Notes: generated by a model from the letters alone, not told the origin. A stretch of 64,000 nt of DNA from Actinomadura sp. NAK00032 (GCF_013364275.1 NZ_CP054932.1:9114001-9178000), one strand, 5' to 3'. Positions 1-8,033 are shown, counted from the first letter of the stretch. Translations and numbers: made by a program.

Positions 1-1061
1 AGGGGCGGGCGGCCCGTGCCGTCGTCGGCCACCTGGATGCTCACCTGGCGTGCCGTGACGTCCACCGCGGCCTGGCAGCGGGTGGGGGCCGCGTGCTTGA
101 CCACGTTGGTGAGCGCTTCCTGGACGATCCGGTAGACGGTGAGCTGGAGCGCCTCGGGAAGAGCGTGCTTGGCGGACACCGCAAGCTCGACCTCGACCCC
201 AGCGGCCCGGACCTGCTGGGCCAGATCCTGGAGACCGTCGATGCCCGGCTGGGTGAGGTCGGTGCCCGGCACGTCGTGGCGGAGCATGTCGAGCAGGCGC
301 CGCATCTCGGCCAGGGCGTCGCGGCTGGTCGTCTCGATCACCTGAAGCGCCTCGCGGGCCTCGTCGGGACGCGTCTCGGCGATGTGGTTGGCGACCCCCG
401 CCTTGACGGCGATCATCCCCATGCCGTGCGTGACCACGTCGTGGAGTTCGCGGGCGATCCGGAGCCGTTCGTCCGCCAGGATCCGGTGCCCCCGCTGCTC
501 GGCCAGGCACGCCGCGTTCCACCTGCGGCGCCGCAGCAGGTGGCCGACCAGCCAGCCGCAGCCGAGCAGCACCCAGGCCGCCGCCGTCCAGCCGGCGGCG
601 ACCGCGAGGCCGTACCGGGAGTGGACGACCTCACCGAGCACTGCGGCGGCGGTCACGGCGGCCACGCACCCGCCGAGCGCGCGGGCCGACCGCCTCGGAT
701 GCTCGACGGACGCGACGGTGCACAGCACGAGCGCGGGCGCCGCGAACGGATCCCACAGCACACCGGCCACGGTCGCGACGCACGAGAGCGCCACGGCGGC
801 CGTCAGCGCACGCCGGGGCCACAGCCGCCGCACCGCGACCAGCACCCCCAACCCGACCCCTACCAGGCAGGACGCCAGGAAGGGCAGCGTGAAGTCCGGC
901 CGATCCTTGAGCATGTTCCCGGCGACGACCACGATCACCGCGACCAGCACGACCGCCAGGAGCACGTCGAGGGCGCGGAGGCGGCCCCGGCGCAGCAGGT
1001 GCGCCTGATCGGCCTCGAAGTCGGCTTCGTCCACGGGGCGCAGATTATCCGCCGAGGTCAT
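1..1061 (-). CDS. Two-component sensor histidine kinase (HisKA_3/DesK-like), C-terminus cut by window edge
   Basis: Reading the minus strand from ATG 1061 gives an open frame of about 353 residues to the window edge. The N-terminal half has four to five hydrophobic segments (about 30-50, 58-77, 85-120, 130-175). A HisKA_3 dimerisation helix follows, with RIARELHDVVTH and the phospho-acceptor at His207. The N-box is present in the ATPase domain (VQEALTNVVKHA), and the frame ends inside that domain. The kinase would autophosphorylate and pass the phosphate to a NarL/LuxR-type regulator, which is probably encoded just left of the window. The start is uncertain: in-frame ATGs at 1070 and 1088 are also possible, and none has a convincing Shine-Dalgarno sequence. 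The signal is unknown. Confidence 0.85.
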   Translation of the reverse strand, partial: MTSADNLRPVDEADFEADQAHLLRRGRLRALDVLLAVVLVAVIVVVAGNMLKDRPDFTLPFLASCLVGVGLGVLVAVRRLWPRRALTAAVALSCVATVAGVLWDPFAAPALVLCTVASVEHPRRSARALGGCVAAVTAAAVLGEVVHSRYGLAVAAGWTAAAWVLLGCGWLVGHLLRRRRWNAACLAEQRGHRILADERLRIARELHDVVTHGMGMIAVKAGVANHIAETRPDEAREALQVIETTSRDALAEMRRLLDMLRHDVPGTDLTQPGIDGLQDLAQQVRAAGVEVELAVSAKHALPEALQLTVYRIVQEALTNVVKHAAPTRCQAAVDVTARQVSIQVADDGTGRPP

Positions 1062-1186
1062 CGGCCGCATCGGACCAGAGTGGATCATCCCAGGGGAGAC
1101 AAGTGCCGACCTGTCGGCGGACGGTGTCCACGCGAGGCTGAACGGCGAATGCATGTCTGGGGCCGATTCGCCGGAGAGGCCCGCCC

Positions 1187-1930
1187 GTGCAGCCTGTGGG
1201 CATGACTTCTCCGCAGCCTCCGGCACAGGCCGTCTTCGCGTTTCCGGGACGGTGGCTCACCAGCGCCTCACTGCTGCTCGGGCCCGTCCTGCTGCTGGCC
1301 GGAGTGGTGCTGCGGGCGCGGTTCCCCTTCTTCTTCCCCGACCAGTTGGCCGCCTACGAAGGACACCCGGCGCTGATGACGGCGTCCTACAGCTGCTTCG
1401 CGGCCGGAACCGTCGCCCTGTGGCCGGCCGTCAGCGCCCTGACCGCTCGCATCGGCACCGTCCACCCGACCCTGGCGGGACTCGGCGGCGGCCTCACCCT
1501 GCTCGGGCTGTTCGCCCGCACGTTCCACGCCGGAGCCGACCACATGGCCTTCCGGCTCGTCGACGCCGGAGGAGCACGGTCGGCCACGACGGCCGTGGGC
1601 GACTCCTACCAGTCCTTCCACATCTTCCAGTACGCCTCGTTCGCGATCATGCTCGGCTGGATCGTGCTGGCGATCGGAACCTGGCGCTCCGGCATCCTGG
1701 GCCCAGTGCGCTCCCTGGCGCTGGCGCTCATGGCGCTGCTTCCGCTCGGAGTCCTGAAGGGCACCACACCACTGTCGATCGTCGCCACGGCGGGCCTGTG
1801 CATCGCACTCGTCCCCCTCGGACTCGCGGTGCTCACCAACGGCCCCCGCCCCACCCCCCGCTCGGCGACCCAGTTCGGCCTCGGCGCCCTGGCGGTGGTC
1901 ACCCTCGCCTTCGTCTCGTCCTTGGGCTGA
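1187..1930 (+). CDS. DUF998-like multi-pass membrane protein, function unknown
   Basis: A 247-residue hydrophobic protein with about six membrane segments (around 20-42, 60-82, 96-115, 137-160, 168-190 and 222-244). I chose the GTG at 1187 because GGAGAGG lies 7 nt upstream; an in-frame ATG at 1202 is the alternative. The general look is that of the small DUF998-type membrane proteins common in actinomycetes, but I see no catalytic motif and the family assignment is tentative. It diverges from the sensor kinase with about 125 bp between them. A perfect 38-bp palindrome begins 15 nt after its stop and probably terminates the transcript. Confidence 0.7.
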   Translation: MQPVGMTSPQPPAQAVFAFPGRWLTSASLLLGPVLLLAGVVLRARFPFFFPDQLAAYEGHPALMTASYSCFAAGTVALWPAVSALTARIGTVHPTLAGLGGGLTLLGLFARTFHAGADHMAFRLVDAGGARSATTAVGDSYQSFHIFQYASFAIMLGWIVLAIGTWRSGILGPVRSLALALMALLPLGVLKGTTPLSIVATAGLCIALVPLGLAVLTNGPRPTPRSATQFGLGALAVVTLAFVSSLG

Positions 1931-1944
1931 CCCCGGCCGCACGT

Positions 1945-1982
1945 GGTGTTCGGTGTTCGGTCATGACCGAACACCGAACACC
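1945..1982. terminator. 38-bp perfect palindrome, probable terminator or repeat copy 1
   Basis: A perfect inverted repeat centred on 1963/1964. Its arms contain the 8-bp word TGTTCGGT next to GTTCGGTC, so each arm is itself a short direct repeat. It starts 15 nt after a stop codon. A near-identical copy lies at 2898-2933, 18 nt after the next gene. There is no T-tract on either side. Confidence 0.65.
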
Positions 1983-2112
1983 CCAGGGACGGGTTCGAGG
2001 AGGGGCTCGTCGGTGGTCGGGGTAGTCGACAGCGACAAGGTGAAGCCGTCCGGCCTGTGGCCGACTCGGGTAAAGGTCTTTCGTTGGCAGGGACTTGTCT
2101 CCGTCGGTGCCC

Positions 2113-2142
2113 TTGACAGGGATGATCAGCCCTTCTCATTCT
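2113..2142 (+). promoter_or_regulatory. Possible sigma-70-type promoter for the secreted-protein gene
   Basis: TTGACA at 2113-2118 is a perfect -35 hexamer. CATTCT at 2137-2142, 18 bp further on, is a weak -10. Transcription would start about 40 nt before the ATG at 2187, which has GGGAGCGGGT just upstream. This is inferred from spacing and hexamer match only. Confidence 0.35.
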
Positions 2143-2186
2143 TAACTTCGGCTGAAGATTTCCCATGGTGATCACCGGGAGCGGGT

Positions 2187-2880
2187 ATGTCGTTCTGGAG
2201 TCGGCAGGTAGTCGCGCGGACCGCGACCGGGTTTCTGTTGCTCGCGGGGTTGCCGGTCGTATTCGGCGCGGATCCCGCCATGGGGGCCGCCGGCTCGAGT
2301 GAGATCCCTCCAGTTGAGCCCGAAGTTCAAGAAGAGGGTCGACTCGCCGTTCACCTACGTCCTGGCCAATTGGAACCCGATGGGGCACATACCTGCCCAC
2401 ATATGGGACGTACCGCACTTCGACGTCCACTTCTACATGAATCCCGAAGCGGAGCGGCTGGCGATCCGCCCCGGACCGTGTCCGCAGCTCACCAATTGCG
2501 ACGACTATCCCAAGGGCAAAATTCTCCCGCCCGCGAAGTACCGGCACCCTGACTACAAGGACATGGACGCGGTCGAGCCGGGAATGGGCAACCATCTCGT
2601 CGACACGACCGCCCCCGAATTCCATGGGGAGAAGTTCACGTCCTCGTTCATCTACGGCATCTGGAACGGCAAGGTCACCTTCTACGAGCCGATGGTGAAC
2701 CTCGCGCAGTACAACGGGCTGCGCAACGGCACCATCGACGACCGCTGCGTTCCGATCAAGCTGCCGCAAGCGTACGAGCGCTCGGGCTGGTACCCCACGC
2801 GGTACTGCATGCGGCACCGCCACAACCGCGCCGAGACAGTGACCTCGATCGAGGGGTTCGTCTACCGGACGGCCAGCTAA
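2187..2880 (+). pseudogene. Frameshifted secreted protein resembling DUF5602 (signal peptide and body in different frames)
   Basis: From ATG 2187 the frame encodes a good Sec signal peptide: basic MSFWSRQ, a hydrophobic core, then likely cleavage near FGADPAMGAAG. After about residue 42 that frame turns into low-quality sequence. The frame one base over then carries a well-formed domain (about 2310-2880) with PFTYVLANWNPMGH and PHFDVHFYMN, the sort of WNP-GH and PHFDxHFYM signature I associate with DUF5602 secreted proteins. A GTG at 2299 could start the second frame alone, but it lacks a ribosome-binding site and would leave the protein without a signal. The domain's usual N-terminal portion also seems short. 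A real frameshift/deletion or a sequencing error near 2290-2310 explains this best. Confidence 0.6.
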
Positions 2881-2897
2881 GCCCCTGGCGCTCCGCA

Positions 2898-2933
2898 GTG
2901 TTCGGTGTTCGGTCGTGACCGAACACCGAACAC
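2898..2933. terminator. 36-bp palindrome, copy 2 of the 1945-1982 element
   Basis: Its arms match the 1945 palindrome exactly; only the two central bases differ and no longer pair (CGTG instead of CATG). It begins 18 nt after the stop at 2880. The two copies bracket the frameshifted gene. Confidence 0.65.
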
Positions 2934-3000
2934 ATCGCCGACCAGCCGCACAGCACTGTCGCTGTTTCCGCATCGCCGGGACGGGCGTACACCGCCAAGG

Positions 3001-3031
3001 TTGGCAAACCGGACTAGGCACCTGCTAACTT
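3001..3031 (+). promoter_or_regulatory. Probable promoter giving a leaderless ArsR transcript
   Basis: TTGGCA at 3001-3006 and TAACTT at 3026-3031 are spaced by 19 bp. The -10 ends 8 nt before the ATG at 3040 and no Shine-Dalgarno is present, so transcription should begin at or next to the start codon. Leaderless mRNAs are common in actinomycetes. Confidence 0.45.
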
Positions 3032-3039
3032 TTCTTTGC

Positions 3040-3360
3040 ATGAGCGGGGACGAGCTGCTGCGGGTGCTGGCCACACTGGCCAACCCGCATCGCCTGCGGA
3101 TCCTGGCGGCACTGTCGGACGAGCGCGAGTACGTGAGCCGCCTCGCCCGCGAGCTCGGCATCAGCCGGCCCCTTCTGCAGGTGCATCTGCGCAAGCTGGA
3201 GGCGGCCGGCCTGGTGACGGCCCAGGCCGAACTGTCGGAGGACGGAAAGGCGATGAAGTACTACACGGTCAACCCGTTCCGGATCGAGCTGACGCCGCAG
3301 GAGATCGCGGCGGCCGTGCGGACGCTGACCATGCCGGACGACAAGAAAGGAGCCGAATGA
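3040..3360 (+). CDS. ArsR-family winged-helix transcriptional regulator
   Basis: A 106-residue one-domain repressor. The winged HTH spans about residues 8-75: LANPHRLRILAAL, then YVSRLARELGISRPLLQVHL as recognition region and LEAAGLV before the wing. The wing ends in KAMKYYTVNPF. No CxC metal-binding motif is present, so it is not a classic metal sensor. I start it at ATG 3040, immediately after a -10 element, rather than at upstream in-frame codons that run back into the palindrome. The stop overlaps the next start (ATGA), so it is co-translated with the following small membrane protein. The two probably form one autoregulated unit. Confidence 0.85.
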   Translation: MSGDELLRVLATLANPHRLRILAALSDEREYVSRLARELGISRPLLQVHLRKLEAAGLVTAQAELSEDGKAMKYYTVNPFRIELTPQEIAAAVRTLTMPDDKKGAE

Positions 3361-3629
3361 TGGACGCGCAGGACATGACGGAAGTGGTCGGCGCCATAGG
3401 CATCTTCGCCATCATCACGACGCTGATCATCGTGGTGGCCGTCCAGGTGGGCGCCACCATGCGCGCCCGCGCCGCCCTGACCCGCGAGGCCGAGTACCGC
3501 CGCCTCGCCGAGGACGGCGCCAAGACGCAGGAGGGCATCGAGCGGCGGCTCACCGAGAACGGGCAGCACCTCGCCGCCATGGAGAAGCGCATGGAGTCCC
3601 TCGAGAAGATCCTGCAGACCGTGGAGTGA
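3357..3629 (+). CDS. Small single-pass membrane protein with C-terminal coiled coil
   Basis: A 90-residue protein: a short N-terminus, one membrane helix (about residues 11-33, IGIFAIITTLIIVVAVQV), then a charged helical tail rich in Glu, Arg and Ala to the end (ERRLTENGQHLAAMEKRMESL), likely a coiled coil on the cytoplasmic side. AAAGGAG lies 6 nt before ATG 3357, and the start overlaps the ArsR stop by 4 nt, showing translational coupling. This ArsR-plus-helical-membrane-protein pair is a recurring actinomycete arrangement. The function is unknown; a role as membrane partner of the regulator is only a guess. Confidence 0.8.
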   Translation: MMDAQDMTEVVGAIGIFAIITTLIIVVAVQVGATMRARAALTREAEYRRLAEDGAKTQEGIERRLTENGQHLAAMEKRMESLEKILQTVE

Positions 3630-3638
3630 TCGGAGGGG

Positions 3639-3670
3639 CCGGGCCGTCGAGCTGCAACTCGACGGCCCGG
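3639..3670 (+). terminator. Stem-loop terminator
   Basis: Perfect 13-bp arms (CCGGGCCGTCGAG / CTCGACGGCCCGG) with a 6-nt loop, 10 nt after the stop at 3629. It ends the ArsR operon before the MMPL gene. Confidence 0.8.
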
Positions 3671-3745
3671 CGATGAAGAAGCGCCCACCCGCCCGCGAGG
3701 GCGGGCTCTCACTGGAACACCCCTTCAGAGAAAGGACAGCAGTGC

Positions 3746-5869
3746 ATGCTGCCTGAAAGCAAACCGATCACCGAGCGGATCGCGGGCTGGTCCGTCCGGC
3801 ACCGTGCTCTGGCGATCACAGGCTGGTTCGCGCTGGTGGTCGTCATGGTGGTGTTCTCCGGCCTGCTCGGCCTGGACGGCGAGAACAGCACCGACCCCGG
3901 GGAGTCCGGGCGGGCCGACCAGGTCCGGACCTCCCAGGCCGGGTACATCCCGCCGATCGAGAACGTCCTGGTCCAAGGCGACGCCCCCGCGCGCCGTGCG
4001 GCCGTCCAGGACCTCGTCGGCACCCTGCGCGGTCACGGAACCGTGCACTCGCCCCTGGAGCCGGGCCGCACCGACCTCGTCTCCGCCGACGGACGCTCGT
4101 CCCTGGCCGTCATCGAGATCTCCGGCCCGCTGGAGTCCGTTCCGGAGCACTACCGCGCGATCGTCCAGGGCATCGACGACGTCAAGGAGCGCCACCCGGG
4201 TGTCCGCCTGGCGCACGCCGGCGACTTGAGCCTGTCCAAGGCGGTGGACGAAGGCATCAAGGACGACATGAAACGGGCCGAGTTCTTCTCGGTACCCCTC
4301 ACCCTGGTCATCCTGCTCGTGGTGTTCGGCTCCCTGCTCACCGCCGGCATTCCGGTGCTGCTGGCGGCGACCACCGTCGCGGGCACGTTCGGTGTGCTGG
4401 GCATCGTCGGGCACTGGGTTCCGTTCAACAGCGCCGGCTCCTCCATCGTGCTCCTGATCGGCATCGCCGTCTCCATCGACTACGCGCTGTTCTACCTGCG
4501 CAGGCAACGCGAGGAACTCGCCGCGGGCCACTCGGTCGCCGATGCGCTGCGGACGGCCTCCCGCACTTCCGGGCACGTGGTCGCCGTCTCCGGCCTGACC
4601 GTGATGCTGTGCGTGGCCGGCCTGCTGTTCACCGGACTGGACAACTTCAAGGGCCTCACCGCCGGGACGTTCATCGTCGTCGGCCTGGCGGTGACCGCGT
4701 CGGTGACCGTGCTGCCCGCGATGCTGTCCGTGCTCGGCCACCGCGTCAGGTCCCGTGGCCGCACCACGTCCCGCGTCTGGACCGCGGTGGCGCTCCGCGT
4801 CGTCCGCCGCCCCCTGCTGTGGGGCGGGGCCGCCGCGCTCGCCCTGATCGTGATGACGCTCCCCGCCTTCGGGATGCGGCTCCAGGACGCGGCGGTCACC
4901 GACAGCCTCCCCCGTGACGTTCCCGTGGTCGACGCGGCCCTGCGCATGCAGGAGGCGTTCCCCGGCAGCCCGTCGCCCGCCCAGGTGGTGCTGTGGGAGA
5001 AGGAGCCCGGAGCCTTGGACGCCCCCGCCGTCCGAACCGCGGTCGAAAGCCTCCATCCGACCACCACCGCCCGCTCGGGCGACATCATGATCGCCCGAGT
5101 CCCGCTCGCCCACTTCGACCGGGGCGAGCAGGCCAACCGCTCCCTCCTCGAACTGCGCCGCACCGTGGACGCCCTCGAACTCGACGGCGTCGGCCACGCG
5201 GTCGCGGGCAAGACCGCCGTCGCCCACGACTTCGCCCAGGTGATCGGGGACCGAGCCCCGCTGGTGTACGGGTTCGTGCTGGTCCTGGCCTTCCTGCTGC
5301 TGGCGGCCGCGTTCCGCTCGGTGGCCGTTCCGCTGATCTCGATCCTGCTCAACCTGCTGTCGATCGGCGCCGCCTACGGCGTCCTCACCTGGGGTTTCCA
5401 GGACGGTCGACTGGGCTGGGCGCTCGACTTCGCCTCCTACGGCGCGATCGTCAGCTGGCTACCGCTGTTCATGTTCGTGATCCTCTTCGGGCTCAGCATG
5501 GACTACCACATCTTCATCCTCAGCCGGATCCGCGAGCGCCGCGCGGCCGGCGCCACCGCCGCCGAGGCGATCGTCACCGGAATCGGCACCAGCTCCGGCG
5601 TCGTCACCAGCGCCGCCACGATCATGATCGCGGCGTTCAGCGTCTTCGCCGTCCTGTCCGCCATCGAGTACAAGATGATGGGCGTCGGTCTCGCGGTCGC
5701 CATCCTCATCGACGCCACCCTGGTCAGGGGTGTTCTCCTCCCGGCCGCGATGGCCGCCCTCGGCGAACGGCTCTGGCCCGGGGCCCGTCGAGCGAGCGTC
5801 CGGCCAGACGCCGGGTCCGCGCCTGCCGCCGGTCTTCACCGAGACGAGTCCGGCGTCCGCCCCGCCTGA
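3746..5869 (+). CDS. MMPL-family RND transporter
   Basis: A 707-residue inner-membrane transporter with the two-fold MMPL architecture: TM1, an outside domain, five TMs, then the same again. Each half carries the central-helix signature, VSIDYALFYLRR (first half) and LSMDYHIFILSRIRE (second half), whose Asp-Tyr pairs form the proton relay known from MmpL3. The length is typical of short actinomycete MMPLs without a cytoplasmic tail. AAAGGA lies 9 nt before ATG 3746. It is separated from the ArsR operon by a terminator, so it probably has its own promoter. The substrate is unknown; lipids or hydrophobic small molecules are usual for the family. It is distinct from the MMPL at 25212-27797. Confidence 0.9.
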   Translation: MLPESKPITERIAGWSVRHRALAITGWFALVVVMVVFSGLLGLDGENSTDPGESGRADQVRTSQAGYIPPIENVLVQGDAPARRAAVQDLVGTLRGHGTVHSPLEPGRTDLVSADGRSSLAVIEISGPLESVPEHYRAIVQGIDDVKERHPGVRLAHAGDLSLSKAVDEGIKDDMKRAEFFSVPLTLVILLVVFGSLLTAGIPVLLAATTVAGTFGVLGIVGHWVPFNSAGSSIVLLIGIAVSIDYALFYLRRQREELAAGHSVADALRTASRTSGHVVAVSGLTVMLCVAGLLFTGLDNFKGLTAGTFIVVGLAVTASVTVLPAMLSVLGHRVRSRGRTTSRVWTAVALRVVRRPLLWGGAAALALIVMTLPAFGMRLQDAAVTDSLPRDVPVVDAALRMQEAFPGSPSPAQVVLWEKEPGALDAPAVRTAVESLHPTTTARSGDIMIARVPLAHFDRGEQANRSLLELRRTVDALELDGVGHAVAGKTAVAHDFAQVIGDRAPLVYGFVLVLAFLLLAAAFRSVAVPLISILLNLLSIGAAYGVLTWGFQDGRLGWALDFASYGAIVSWLPLFMFVILFGLSMDYHIFILSRIRERRAAGATAAEAIVTGIGTSSGVVTSAATIMIAAFSVFAVLSAIEYKMMGVGLAVAILIDATLVRGVLLPAAMAALGERLWPGARRASVRPDAGSAPAAGLHRDESGVRPA

Positions 5870-5877
5870 TGACAGCC

Positions 5878-5903
5878 GCCGGACGGCCCCGCGGCCGTCC
5901 GGC
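5878..5903 (+). terminator. Stem-loop terminator after the MMPL gene
   Basis: Perfect 11-bp arms GCCGGACGGCC / GGCCGTCCGGC with a 4-nt loop (CCGC), 8 nt after the stop at 5869. Confidence 0.8.
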
Positions 5904-6183
5904 CCGGCGCGGCCGGGACGCCCGGCAGGGCGCCCGCGGCACTGAAGACGATCGGCGCCGTCAGCAGGAACAGAAAAGGCCGGGTCACGCCGGCGATCGG
6001 AGCCTGGTGCTCTGGCGTCTCCTGATGCGTACAGGTCCGGGTGTATTGCGGGCGTATCGATAAACGCAGACGCCACCGCAACAGTCTCCGGTTTTCGATG
6101 GTGCACGGACCACAGCGGCGTGGGTCGGGGGCCCGGTGCCGCGGCTTCGGAGTCCACCGCGGAAGAGGGAGAAGGAAACCGCC
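5904..6183. other. Intergenic stretch, no gene seen
   Basis: On the minus strand one frame reads a short hydrophobic stretch (around 5920-6000), which could be a decayed membrane-protein fragment but is too short to name. The rest is leader sequence for the gene at 6184. Confidence 0.4.
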
Positions 6184-7404
6184 ATGGCCAGTGCGAGCGA
6201 CGGAGCATGGGATCGGCGTTCGATATTGCGGGGCGCCGCCGTGGCGGCCGGTGCCGGCGCGGCGACGCCGCTGCTGGGCGGGGCCGCCACGGCACGAACC
6301 GACGGAGGTGCACAACTCGGCCCGATCCCTCCGGACACCCGTCCCGGCGGCGCCTATGACCGGTACATCGCGAAGCTGGCCGCCGAGGACCGGTTCTCCG
6401 GGGTGGTGCTGCTGTCGCACCGGGGCCGGACGGTCCTGTCGCGCAGTTACGGCATGGCCGACAAGGAAAAGGGGATCCGCAACCACGAAGGTGTCGCGTT
6501 CAACCAGTACGGCGGGCCGTTCGTCGGCCTGGCCATCGTGCAGTTGGCGCAGCGGGGCAAAGTGAAGCTGTGGAACACGGTGGGCACCTACCTGACCGGT
6601 TTCGCCAAGGAGATCGCTGAGCAGGTGCGCGTCCATCACCTGCTCGTGGGCACCTCGGGGTTGTCCTTTCCGGAGCGTGACCACCAGCGCATCTTCCACA
6701 GCGAGGAAGAGCAGCACGAGTACGACCAGCAGTACGCCCGGCAGGCCACGCTGGTCGCGGCCCCCGGTGCGGGTTCGGAGAAACCGGGCTGGGGATCGGA
6801 AGTCGTCGTCCAGATCGTCGAGGCGGTGTCCGGCATGACGTTCTGGGACTACGTGCAAAAGCACATCTTCGAGCGCTGCGGCATGACCGGCTCGGGGTAC
6901 TACACCAGGCCGCAGTGGCTGGCCGACGACCATGTCGCGCACTCGTACATGAAACAGGCCGAGGGCAACCGGGTGGACGCCGTCCGCAACCTGGACAAGG
7001 ACAGCCCTCATCCGGGTATGGCGGGCATGAACAACGCCCGCAACTTCGTCCCGGACGGCGGGTTCGTCACCGCACCGGACATGGTCCGGTTCGCGCGGGC
7101 GTTGTACGACGGCACCGTGCTCGCCCCGGCCTGGGCCGACGTGTACACCTCGGTCAAGGCCCCCAACTTCCGAGGCTCCCCAGGGTTCGCCACCTACGGG
7201 CCGACGGCCCACATCGTCGAAGGCCAGTGGGAGCTCGGGCGCGGCGGCCTCCACCCCGGCAGCTCCACCTACTACAGCATCTACCCGGACAGCGGGTGGA
7301 TCGGCGTCATCCTCGGCAACTACGACGACATACCGCTGCAGGAGATCACCGGACAGCAGACGCGGGCCATCACCGGAGCCGCACCCGGCGACGGCGGCGG
7401 CTGA
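6184..7404 (+). CDS. Secreted beta-lactamase-fold (class C/PBP4*-like) protein lacking catalytic residues
   Basis: A 406-residue protein. GAAGGA sits 7 nt before ATG 6184. The N-terminus is a twin-arginine signal (DRRSILRGAAVAAG, Ala-rich core, cleavage near TARTD), so it is exported folded. The remainder follows the serine beta-lactamase/CubicO fold: the region after DKEKGIRN aligns with the usual SxxK helix, HHLLVGTSGLSFPE is the HTSGL landmark, and GGLHPGSSTYYSIYPDSGW is the final GG-PG strand. The SxxK tetrad reads QYGG, the YxN motif reads like WGS, and the HxG/KTG region has Arg where His is usual. Hydrolysis by the normal mechanism therefore looks impossible. A binding or inhibitory role is conceivable. 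Confidence 0.8.
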   Translation: MASASDGAWDRRSILRGAAVAAGAGAATPLLGGAATARTDGGAQLGPIPPDTRPGGAYDRYIAKLAAEDRFSGVVLLSHRGRTVLSRSYGMADKEKGIRNHEGVAFNQYGGPFVGLAIVQLAQRGKVKLWNTVGTYLTGFAKEIAEQVRVHHLLVGTSGLSFPERDHQRIFHSEEEQHEYDQQYARQATLVAAPGAGSEKPGWGSEVVVQIVEAVSGMTFWDYVQKHIFERCGMTGSGYYTRPQWLADDHVAHSYMKQAEGNRVDAVRNLDKDSPHPGMAGMNNARNFVPDGGFVTAPDMVRFARALYDGTVLAPAWADVYTSVKAPNFRGSPGFATYGPTAHIVEGQWELGRGGLHPGSSTYYSIYPDSGWIGVILGNYDDIPLQEITGQQTRAITGAAPGDGGG

Positions 7405-7429
7405 CACGCGGCCACGGGCCAGGCCGAGC

Positions 7430-7609
7430 GGTACCAGCGGACGGCGCCCCGGCCGCGACGGTCACCTGCGTGGTGGTGCGGCTGCCGATGCGTGCCACCG
7501 CCCAACTCGCGAACCGGATCGACAGGACGATCCCGACCGGCGCGCCCAGCAGGGCCAGGCCCAGTTCCCCCTCGCCGAGCTCCAGCTCGCGTTTGATCTC
7601 GGCGGGCAG
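7430..7609 (-). pseudogene. Fragment of an MFS transporter (N-terminal TM1-TM2 region)
   Basis: The minus-strand frame beginning at 7609 reads LPAEIKRELELGEGELGLA, then LLGAPVGIVLSIRFASWAVA and RIGSRTTTQV. This is the conserved start of YbjJ/DHA-type MFS permeases (xxIKxxLGLSxGELGLALLGxxVG...ARxGSR). A stop codon lies four codons upstream, no start codon is available, and similarity ends after about 60 residues. It is a remnant, not an intact gene. Its presence next to a duplicated DUF397 locus suggests past rearrangement here. Confidence 0.65.
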
Positions 7610-7649
7610 CGACGAAGATCAATTCCCGGCACCGCTCGTCGGTGGGTGG

Positions 7650-7862
7650 TCAGGGCAGGTCGTGGGTGCCGGACGTGACGCGGTGGGCGAACGCACGCCA
7701 CTCGGCGGACGTGAAGGCCAGCTTCGGGCCGTCCGGATCCTTGGAATCCCGAACCGCGACCACCCGCGCGACACTCGCAACCTCGACGCAATTGCCGCCC
7801 TCGTGACCGCTACGGCTTGCCTTGCGCCACTTCACGGCTGACAGATCCAGTGAGGGGATCAT
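7650..7862 (-). CDS. DUF397 protein, duplicate copy
   Basis: A 70-residue DUF397 protein starting MIPSLDLSAVKWRKAS and ending in the family's AEWRAFAHRVTSG region. It has the signatures SAVKWRKASRSG, CVEVA, VAVRDSKDPDGP and LAFT. Sequence identity to the copy at 8034-8246 is very high, so this is a recent tandem duplicate. DUF397 proteins (BldB and the WhiJ partner are the studied examples in Streptomyces) work with a neighbouring XRE-DUF5753 regulator in development and antibiotic control. Here the upstream regulator has been reduced to a remnant that is in frame with this gene, so an N-terminally extended 117-residue product from GTG 8003 is also possible. Confidence 0.85.
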   Translation of the reverse strand: MIPSLDLSAVKWRKASRSGHEGGNCVEVASVARVVAVRDSKDPDGPKLAFTSAEWRAFAHRVTSGTHDLP

Positions 7863-7865
7863 CTG

Positions 7866-7982
7866 GGCACCTCCAAGACGCTGCTTGAGCAGCATCCACG
7901 ATTTCTGTATGCGAAGCGCCTCGCCCGGCAGTGAGCCGGACGTTACTGCGAGATCAGCAACGACTTGCGACTCCGCGATGGA
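7866..7982 (-). pseudogene. C-terminal remnant of a duplicated XRE-DUF5753 regulator
   Basis: Upstream of the first DUF397 gene the same frame reads ESQVVADLAVTSGSLPGEAL followed by RIQKSWMLLKQRL. This aligns with the C-terminus of the intact regulator at 8243-9067 (DSRIVASFAVRYNSLRGDAL then RVEESRTLIKSVL). Everything upstream of this piece is gone. It shows that the duplication once included the regulator. Confidence 0.75.
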
Positions 7983-8033
7983 GGTGTGGGAGCGAGCCCC
8001 CACCCGGAAGGGCAGGGGCTCGTCGGTCGGTCA

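Noticed and set aside
93..1205. Long plus-strand open frame opposite the sensor kinase
   Set aside because: It is a GC-rich shadow: composition is Arg/Gly/Asp/His-rich without domains, while the minus strand gives a textbook histidine kinase.
3725..5227. Minus-strand open frame opposite the MMPL gene
   Set aside because: His/Asp/Gly-rich antisense shadow; no start signal or domain.
5920..6000. Hydrophobic minus-strand segment between the MMPL and beta-lactamase-fold genes
   Set aside because: One possible membrane helix without start, ribosome site or recognisable family; not enough to call a gene or pseudogene.
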